A stretch of 64,000 bases of DNA from Bog-473 sp963745665 (GTDB lineage Bacteria; Actinomycetota; Acidimicrobiia; Acidimicrobiales; RAAP-2), in NCBI GenBank assembly GCA_963745665.1, contig CAVUYE010000001.1, positions 776,597 to 840,596 of the forward strand, given 5' to 3'. Made by a program: the position numbers and the translations under genes. Positions 54,679 to 64,000 of this stretch are shown here, piece by piece (within the stretch, counting starts at the first letter, position 1; each line of letters begins with the position of its first letter). The notes beneath the pieces are model-generated. The model saw only the letters and a list, made by a program, of their open reading frames with translations, searched no databases and had not been told where the DNA came from.

Positions 54679-54879
54679 TCAGGCGGGCGTGGCGGGGGGC
54701 CGGCCCCGCTTGGGAAGCGGTGCCGCCTGCTTGGGCATGCGCCCGGCCTCGCTCAGCGCCCGGCGCAGCAGCATCTCGATCTGCGCGTTGACGCTGCGCA
54801 GATCGTCATTGGCCCACCGCATCAAGGCGTCGTGCACGGCCGGATCGATGCGGAGCAGGACTTGCCGCCGTTCACTCAC
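54679..54879 (-). CDS. ribbon-helix-helix (Arc/MetJ-type) protein
   Basis: 66 residues. The DNA-binding ribbon is RRQVLLRIDPAVHDALMRWA and the second helix LRSVNAQIEMLLRRALSEA, the standard RHH fold. A basic Pro-rich tail follows (PKRGRPPATP, resembling an AT-hook). It lies 30 bp downstream of the SPFH gene on the same strand and so is probably co-transcribed. It is the natural candidate to bind the palindrome at 55834-55858. RHH proteins bind as dimers to such repeats. Confidence 0.85.
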   Translation of the reverse strand: MSERRQVLLRIDPAVHDALMRWANDDLRSVNAQIEMLLRRALSEAGRMPKQAAPLPKRGRPPATPA

Positions 54880-54909
54880 GTCTGGAGCTCGCTCGCGGAG
54901 AGGGCTCGC

Positions 54910-55815
54910 TCACGTATAGAGCGAACCCGTGTTCACGACCGGCGATGGTGGCTGGTCGCTGCACAGGACCACCATGAGGTTGCTCACCATGCTGGCGGTG
55001 CGCTCCTCGTCCAGAGAGACGACGCCGCCCTCGTTGAGGCGACTCAGTGCCATCTCGACCATGCCGACCGCTCCTTCGACGATGCGCGAGCGAGCGGACA
55101 CCACGGCGTTGGCCTGCTGGCGCCGCAGCATCGCCTGCGCGATCTCCTGGGCGTAGGCCAGGTGGGAGATCCGCACCTCGACGATCTCGAGGCCGGCGAT
55201 GGAGACCCGCGCGGCCACCTCGCCCGCCAGCTCACCGGCCACGAGGTCGGTGGAGCCGCGCAGCGAGGTGCCGGCCCCGGTGGTGTCGTCGTAGGGATGG
55301 CTGACGGCCACGTGGCGCAGGGCGGACTCGGCCTGCACCGAAATGAAGTTGACGAAATTGTCCACGGCGTAGGTGGACTTCGCCGTGTCGGCGACCTGCC
55401 AGACGACGATGGCGGCGATCTCGACGGGGTTGCCGTCGGCGTCGTTGACCTTGAGGTGGCCGGTCTCGAAGTTGCGGACACGGACGCTGACCCGGCGGCG
55501 CACGGTCAGGGGGGCCACCCACCAGAACCCCGAGCGGCGGGCCGTCCCGATGTAGCGCCCGAAGAACTGCACGACCGAAGTCTGGCCCGGGGGGACGATG
55601 ACCAGTGAGGTGGCGATCAGGACGAAGACGACGATCGGCAGCGCGAGCCACTCGGGGGAATGCAGCCCCAGGAGGACCATCCCGGCCACGCACACGGCGA
55701 GGGCCAGCACGCCGAACCAGCCGTTGACGGCCCGGACGGGGCGTTCCGTGATGTCGACCCGGGCTCCCTCGTGCCCGACGGGTGTGGCGTTGACCGGTGA
55801 TTCGGCGATGCTCAT
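54910..55815 (-). CDS. SPFH/band-7 (stomatin-like) membrane protein
   Basis: 301 residues. Two adjacent hydrophobic stretches (GVLALAVCVAGMVLLGL and LALPIVVFVLIATSLVIV) anchor the N-terminus. The SPFH domain spans about 70-260: VPPGQTSVVQFFGRYIGTARRSGFWWV, DADGNPVEIAAIVVWQVADTAKSTYAVD and RVSIAGLEIVEVRISHLAYAQEIAQAMLRRQQA. Such proteins oligomerise into membrane microdomains. No NfeD partner is present. GGAGGAG precedes the ATG. The promoter carries a perfect palindrome, so expression is probably controlled by the RHH protein encoded downstream. Confidence 0.92.
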   Translation of the reverse strand: MSIAESPVNATPVGHEGARVDITERPVRAVNGWFGVLALAVCVAGMVLLGLHSPEWLALPIVVFVLIATSLVIVPPGQTSVVQFFGRYIGTARRSGFWWVAPLTVRRRVSVRVRNFETGHLKVNDADGNPVEIAAIVVWQVADTAKSTYAVDNFVNFISVQAESALRHVAVSHPYDDTTGAGTSLRGSTDLVAGELAGEVAARVSIAGLEIVEVRISHLAYAQEIAQAMLRRQQANAVVSARSRIVEGAVGMVEMALSRLNEGGVVSLDEERTASMVSNLMVVLCSDQPPSPVVNTGSLYT

Positions 55816-55833
55816 GGCGACTCCTCCGACATT

Positions 55834-55858
55834 AAGTGATATCTAATAGATATCACTT
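55834..55858 (-). promoter_or_regulatory. perfect palindrome over the SPFH-RHH promoter
   Basis: Arms AAGTGATATC (55834-55843) and GATATCACTT (55849-55858) match at all ten positions around TAATA. It lies 19 bp before the SPFH start and overlaps the likely -10 region. A repressor here would shut the operon. RHH autoregulation is inferred. Confidence 0.7.
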
Positions 55859-55931
55859 TTGCCCCTCCTTGCCTACCCCCTTCGGCGAAGGAGCAGGAGA
55901 ATAGGGAGGAGCGGAGCGAGGAGCCGGAGGG

Positions 55932-56699
55932 TCAGCCCGCGGGTTGGTCGGCCTCACGGGCCACGGCGGCGGCGGCCGCGGCGGCGGCCTCGGGGTCGCC
56001 CAGGTACTCGCCCGAGTGCACGGTGAGATCGTCGTTGAGCAGCATGCGGAAAGGGATGCCGGTCGGCACCTCGAGCTCGGCGATGGCGTCGTCGGCGATC
56101 CCCTCCAGGTGCTTGCGCAGGGCCCGGATGGAATTGCCGTGGGCGGCCACCAGCACGGCGCCGCCGTGGGCGGCGGTGGCCCGGAGGTCGGGCACGATGG
56201 CCGACGTCCAGTAGGGCACGGTGCGGGCGACCACGTCCTCGAGGCACTCGGTGCGGGGGATGTCGCCCGGGTCGAGGTCGCGGTAGCGGGGGTCGCCGGC
56301 CACGTCGAAGGGGTTGTCGGGCGAGAGCGGCGGGGGCGGGACGTCGTAGCTGCGCCGCCAGAGTTGGAGCTGGGCCGCGCCGTACTCCTGCTTTATGACG
56401 GCCTTGTTCTTGCCCTGCAGGTCGCCGTAGTGGCGCTCGTTGAGCCGCCAGTCGCGGCGGACCGGGAGCCAGGTGCGCCCGGCGGCGGCCAGGGCCAGCT
56501 CGGCGGTCCGGATGGCCCTGGTCAGGACCGACGTGTGCAGAAGTCGTAGGTCGAGGTCGTCGACGGCGGCCAGGAGCTCGCCCCCGGCGCGGGCCTCGGC
56601 CTCGCCAGCGGGGGTCAGATCGACGTCGACCCAGCCCGTGAAGAGGTTCTCGGCGTTCCACGTTGACTGCCCGTGGCGTATCAGGACCAGATCGAGCAC
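55932..56699 (-). CDS. gpmA: 2,3-bisphosphoglycerate-dependent phosphoglycerate mutase
   Basis: 255-residue glycolytic enzyme interconverting 3- and 2-phosphoglycerate. LVLIRHGQSTWNAENLFTGWVDVDLT contains the phospho-accepting histidine. RDWRLNERHYGDLQGKNKA and VLVAAHGNSIRALRKHLEGI hold the remaining catalytic residues. The length is that of GpmA, with a C-terminal alanine run (EAAAAAAAAV) that is probably disordered. It stands alone between the SPFH operon and the chaperone operon, diverging from the latter. Confidence 0.96.
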   Translation of the reverse strand: MLDLVLIRHGQSTWNAENLFTGWVDVDLTPAGEAEARAGGELLAAVDDLDLRLLHTSVLTRAIRTAELALAAAGRTWLPVRRDWRLNERHYGDLQGKNKAVIKQEYGAAQLQLWRRSYDVPPPPLSPDNPFDVAGDPRYRDLDPGDIPRTECLEDVVARTVPYWTSAIVPDLRATAAHGGAVLVAAHGNSIRALRKHLEGIADDAIAELEVPTGIPFRMLLNDDLTVHSGEYLGDPEAAAAAAAAVAREADQPAG

Positions 56700-56786
56700 C
56701 TCACCAGCGTAGGTGGGTCCGGCGGAAGGATGGAAACCACCAGGTCAGCGTGGTGGAAACCGGGGTGGTAACCCTGCATCAAGAAT

Positions 56787-56807
56787 CTTGACAAAAGGGG
56801 ACTCAAC
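56787..56807 (+). promoter_or_regulatory. HAIR-type HspR operator with overlapping -35
   Basis: CTTGACA (56787-56793), seven bases, ACTCAAC (56801-56807) match the HAIR consensus CTTGAGT-N7-ACTCAAG at 11 of 14 arm positions. TTGACA inside the left arm is a good -35, and CTACACT 18 bases further a likely -10. HspR binding would thus cover the dnaK promoter; hspR itself is the fourth gene of the operon. Confidence 0.85.
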
Positions 56808-56935
56808 TTTGCTACACTGGTGCACAGCAAGAAATGACTGCGTGTGCCGGATCGGGTGCAGCAGTTGCACGAACAGGGCACAGAGGCGCCGGACGGAACC
56901 GGCAGACGAAACGACGAGCGGAAGGAACTGCAGAA

Positions 56936-58794
<1,859 letters not shown>

Positions 58795-58798
<4 letters not shown>

Positions 58799-59373
58799 GC
58801 TTCGGCGACCAGGCCGTGCCCGAGGAGGAGCCCGTCTCCTCTGAGGGTGAGGCCGTAGCGGGAGAGGTCAACGGCTCGGCGGCACCCGCCCCCGAGCACG
58901 CGGGACCGGCCGAGGAGGCCGACCCGCGGGAGGTGCTGGCGCGCGAGCGGGACGAGTACCTGCTCGCGCTCCAGCGCACCCAGGCCGACTTCGAGAACTA
59001 CCGCAAGCGGATCACACGCCAACAGGAGGAGCAGGCGGCGCGCGCCTCGCAGCACCTGGTGGACAAGCTGCTGCCCGTGCTCGACGCGCTCGACCTGGCC
59101 GAGAACCACTTGCAGGCCTCCCTCGACGTGGGCGAAGGCGCCAAGGCGCTGCACGCTTCGCGGGCGATGCTGCTCGACATCCTCTCGAGGGAAGGCCTCG
59201 AGCGGGTCGACCAGCCCGAGGTCGCCTTCGACCCGTCGGTGCACGACGCCGTCGCGCACGCCGAGGGGGAGGGCGGACCGGAAGGCGAGACACTGGTGGA
59301 CGAGGTCATGCGCTCGGGCTACCGCTGGAAGGGGCAGGTGCTGCGTCCGGCCATGGTCCGCGTGCGGGGGTGA
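58795..59373 (+). CDS. grpE: nucleotide exchange factor GrpE
   Basis: 192 residues. The start overlaps the dnaK stop by 4 bp (ATGA). An acidic, disordered N-terminus (about 45 residues) is followed by the long coiled-coil LARERDEYLLALQRTQADFENYRKRI. The C-terminal beta domain has GLERVDQPEVAFDPSVHDAVAH and YRWKGQVLRPAMVRV. It releases ADP from DnaK. Coupled translation with dnaK keeps the two in ratio. Confidence 0.97.
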
Positions 59374-59381
59374 GCTGACTC

Positions 59382-60503
59382 ATGGCCGCACAGCGGGAAT
59401 GGTTCGAGAAGGACTACTACAAGGTGCTCGGCGTCGTCCCGACGGCGTCGGAGAAGGAGATCACGCGCGCCTACCGGAAGCTGGCGAAGGAGAACCACCC
59501 GGACACCAACCCCGGTACGGAGGAGCGCTTCAAGGAGATCAGCGCCGCCTATGACGTCATCGGCGACGCCGAGAAGCGCAAGGAGTACGACGAGGTCCGC
59601 GCCCGCGGGCCGGTCGGCGGCTTCGGTGGCGTCCCCGGTGGTGCGGGCGGTGGCACCTTCCGCATGGAGGACATGGGCGACCTGGGCGACCTCTTCGGGG
59701 GCCTCTTCGGGGGTGGCGCCGGCCGGACGCGCACGACCCAGCGCGGGCCGCAACGCGGCGCCGACATGGAGGCGCAACTCCACCTTTCGTTCCAGGACGC
59801 GGTGCACGGCGTCACGACGTCGGTCAACGTGCCCCAGGAGGTCCGTTGCTCGAACTGCCGCGGCAGCGGTGCGGCGCCGGGCACGTCGACGCACACCTGC
59901 CCGCGTTGCGGGGGGTCGGGGAGCCTCAACGACAACCAGGGGCTGTTCTCCCTCAGCACCGTCTGCCCGGATTGCATGGGCCGCGGGACGCTGTTCGACA
60001 CGCCCTGCCCCGTGTGCCACGGGACGGGGCAGGAGCACAAGGTGCGTGCGGTCAAGGTCCGCATCCCGGCCGGGGTCGAGGACGGCCAGCGCATCAGGGT
60101 CAAGGGACGGGGCGCGCCCGGACAGGGCATGGCGCCGGCCGGTGACCTCTACGTCGTCGTCCACGTGGCGCACCACGACGTCTTCGGGCGCAGCGGGCGC
60201 AACCTGACGATCACGGTGCCGATCACCTTCCCGGAGGCGGCGCTGGGGACGACCATGACGGTGCCGACACTCGACGGCAAGGTCACGCTGAAGGTGCCAC
60301 CCGGCACGTCGTCCGGCAAGGTCCTGCGCGTGCGGGGCCGCGGGGTCCCGTCCGGGTCCGGCCGCAACGCCAAGAAGGCGGGCGACCTGCTGGTCAAGGT
60401 CGAGGTGGTGGTGCCGACGGAGCTCACCGACGAGCAGAAGGCGGCGGTGGAGTCGCTGGCTGCGGTGACGGAGCCGGCGCCGCGGATCGCCGTGGAGGGA
60501 TGA
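59382..60503 (+). CDS. dnaJ: co-chaperone DnaJ (Hsp40, type I)
   Basis: 373 residues. The J domain YYKVLGVVPTASEKEITRAYRKLAKENHPD contains the HPD tripeptide. A Gly/Phe linker has FGGLFGGGAGR. Four CxxCxGxG zinc motifs are present: CSNCRGSG, CPRCGGSG, CPDCMGRG and CPVCHGTG. The C-terminal client-binding barrels follow (VRIPAGVEDGQRIRVKG, LKVPPGTSSGKVLRVRG). All type-I DnaJ features are intact. It starts eight bases after grpE and is operonic. Confidence 0.98.
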   Translation: MAAQREWFEKDYYKVLGVVPTASEKEITRAYRKLAKENHPDTNPGTEERFKEISAAYDVIGDAEKRKEYDEVRARGPVGGFGGVPGGAGGGTFRMEDMGDLGDLFGGLFGGGAGRTRTTQRGPQRGADMEAQLHLSFQDAVHGVTTSVNVPQEVRCSNCRGSGAAPGTSTHTCPRCGGSGSLNDNQGLFSLSTVCPDCMGRGTLFDTPCPVCHGTGQEHKVRAVKVRIPAGVEDGQRIRVKGRGAPGQGMAPAGDLYVVVHVAHHDVFGRSGRNLTITVPITFPEAALGTTMTVPTLDGKVTLKVPPGTSSGKVLRVRGRGVPSGSGRNAKKAGDLLVKVEVVVPTELTDEQKAAVESLAAVTEPAPRIAVEG

Positions 60504-60534
60504 ACGGAGTACGCATGAGTGGGGTGATGAGCTG

Positions 60535-60924
60535 ATGGCAGACCGTGACAACAACCAGGCGGTCTACGTGATCTCGGTGGCGGCCGAGCTGACCGGGATG
60601 CATCCGCAGACGCTGCGCATCTACGAGCGCAAGGGCCTGCTCGATCCGTCGCGCACCAGCGGCGGCAGCCGGCGCTTCTCGGACCACGACCTCGAGCGCC
60701 TGCGCCACATTCAGGAGCTCACGTCGACGGGGCTCAACCTCGAGGGCGTGCGTCGGGTCCTGCAGCTCGAGGCCGAGCTGTCCCGATTGCGCGAGGAGCT
60801 GGTCCAGGTGCGGGCGCAGGCGCTCGACGCCGTGGCGGCCACGCACCGGCACTACCGGCGCGACCTGGTGCCGTTGCGCCAGGCGCCGGTGCCGTACCGG
60901 CGGACCGGCACGACCGGGGCCTGA
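60535..60924 (+). CDS. hspR: MerR-family heat-shock repressor HspR
   Basis: 129 residues. The N-terminal winged-helix reads VYVISVAAELTGMHPQTLRIYERKGLLDPSRTSGGSRRFSDHDLERL, typical of HspR with ERKGLLDPSRT. A dimerisation coiled coil, RVLQLEAELSRLREELVQVRAQ, follows. HspR binds HAIR sites together with DnaK, giving feedback: the repressor is encoded in the operon it shuts off, and the HAIR-type site upstream of dnaK is its target. Confidence 0.96.
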   Translation: MADRDNNQAVYVISVAAELTGMHPQTLRIYERKGLLDPSRTSGGSRRFSDHDLERLRHIQELTSTGLNLEGVRRVLQLEAELSRLREELVQVRAQALDAVAATHRHYRRDLVPLRQAPVPYRRTGTTGA

Positions 60925-61017
60925 CGAACCGTTGCACGAGACACACACGACAGGCGAGACAACGGACACGACGACGAACTCGCACACCACGAGGCACGAC
61001 AAGAGAGAGGCGAGCCG

Positions 61018-63507
<2,490 letters not shown>

Positions 63508-63636
63508 TCCACGCTCACACGGCGATTGCGCTGAGACAATTCCCGCGCTAGCACTCGGTTGGGGCGCCGTTTTTTCGGGGTGTGCCCTGTAGGATCGCCC
63601 GGTCCACGTTGCTCCTGAACTGGGAAGGCTGACGAG

Positions 63637-64000
63637 ATGACGAGGTCCTTTCGCATGTGGCGGTGGGTGAGCGCGACGGCGCTGATCGCCGTCGGGCTCG
63701 TCATGGGGGCATCGGTGGCCGGGGCGCAAGACGCACCCCGCGATGCCGTTGCGGGTCACCCGTGGCCGACACTGGCGCATGGGGTGCCGATCTCCCCGTC
63801 GCAGCCCCATACGAACCCCGCACACTTCCTGACGCTGCCGCGACCTCATGTGGCCGGTGAACCTGACGTAGATGCGTCATCGAACTGGTCCGGCCAACTC
63901 CTCACGGGGACGACCTTCAGCGGGGTTCAGGCCAGCTGGGTCGTACCTGCTGTGCAAGCCACGCAGTACTCCGGCGCATCGGCCACCTGGATCGGAATCG
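63637..64000 (+). CDS. secreted G1-type (eqolisin-like) peptidase, partial
   Basis: At least 121 residues; the 3' end is beyond the window. From ATG 63637 the signal peptide is MWRWVSATALIAVGLVMGASVAGAQ. A proline-rich spacer of about 50 residues (HPWPTLAHGVPISPSQ) follows, then the first strands of the peptidase-like domain: SSNWSGQLLTGTTFSGVQASWVVPAV and SGASATWIGI. The NWSG and SxWIGI motifs are characteristic of the glutamic peptidase G1/A4 family; the catalytic glutamate and glutamine region is only partly inside the window. Secreted, probably proteolytic. Confidence 0.75.
   Translation, partial: MTRSFRMWRWVSATALIAVGLVMGASVAGAQDAPRDAVAGHPWPTLAHGVPISPSQPHTNPAHFLTLPRPHVAGEPDVDASSNWSGQLLTGTTFSGVQASWVVPAVQATQYSGASATWIGI

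Noticed and set aside
63508..63600. Rho-independent terminator after clpB (GGCGCCG followed by six T)
   Set aside because: The T-run is good, but I cannot find a stable stem of adequate length directly before it.

Overview
The window is high-GC DNA with short intergenic gaps. The gene set is that of a free-living Actinomycetota: a dnaK-grpE-dnaJ-hspR-clpB operon under a HAIR-type repeat, a GlnR-type box before amt-glnK, an F420/PPOX-type protein, luciferase-like and nitronate-monooxygenase-like flavoenzymes, and near-leaderless promoters. The style best fits an acidimicrobial-type lineage. There is no rRNA here, so the class is inference.

Layout. 1-6.5 kb (minus): a branched-chain-amino-acid-type ABC uptake operon in which the permeases are fused (LivH-LivM) and an MFS-like membrane domain is fused to both ATPases (LivF then LivG), followed by a binding protein cut by the window edge. 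6.9-10.2 kb (plus): a MacB/FtsX-type ABC exporter. Four genes in these first 10 kb each need one base removed to restore a conserved frame. 10.3-30.3 kb: metabolic and accessory genes, namely a TauD-type dioxygenase, a lipoprotein, a diguanylate cyclase, a Tat-exported amidohydrolase, an alpha-galactosidase, an aldo/keto reductase, a dihydrodipicolinate-reductase-like enzyme next to an acyl-CoA ligase, a glycosyltransferase, an alpha/beta hydrolase, an LLM flavoenzyme, an SDR, a nitronate monooxygenase, a methyltransferase divergent from an AraC regulator, Maf, and a Coq4-like protein.

30.4-34.2 kb is a PadR regulon. Two nearly identical promoter/operators, 1.28 kb apart, each place a -10 box eight bases before a start codon. 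One drives two membrane proteins; the other drives padR, a membrane protein and a Tat-exported esterase. 34.2-35.8 kb: a WYL regulator divergent from a DinB protein, with GGCCAG/CTGGCC repeats between them. 36-40.7 kb has clearly lower GC: a secreted protein with an aerolysin-like C-terminal half, a decayed VOC gene, an ECF sigma factor paired with a membrane-anchored repeat protein, and an IS3 remnant. 40.74-45.34 kb is a small element integrated in the 3' half of tRNA-Gly(CCC). It is bounded by 46-bp direct repeats and carries an integrase, a Fic protein and an unknown protein.

45.4-64 kb looks like core genome: a structured intergenic region, a membrane Fe-S reductase, PPOX protein, aquaporin, cyclic-nucleotide-binding protein, P-II, TPR protein, two small membrane proteins, the GlnR-boxed amt-glnK pair with a strong hairpin after it, an SPFH-RHH operon with a 10-bp palindrome over its promoter, gpmA, the HspR chaperone operon, and the start of a glutamic-peptidase-like secreted protein cut by the window end.
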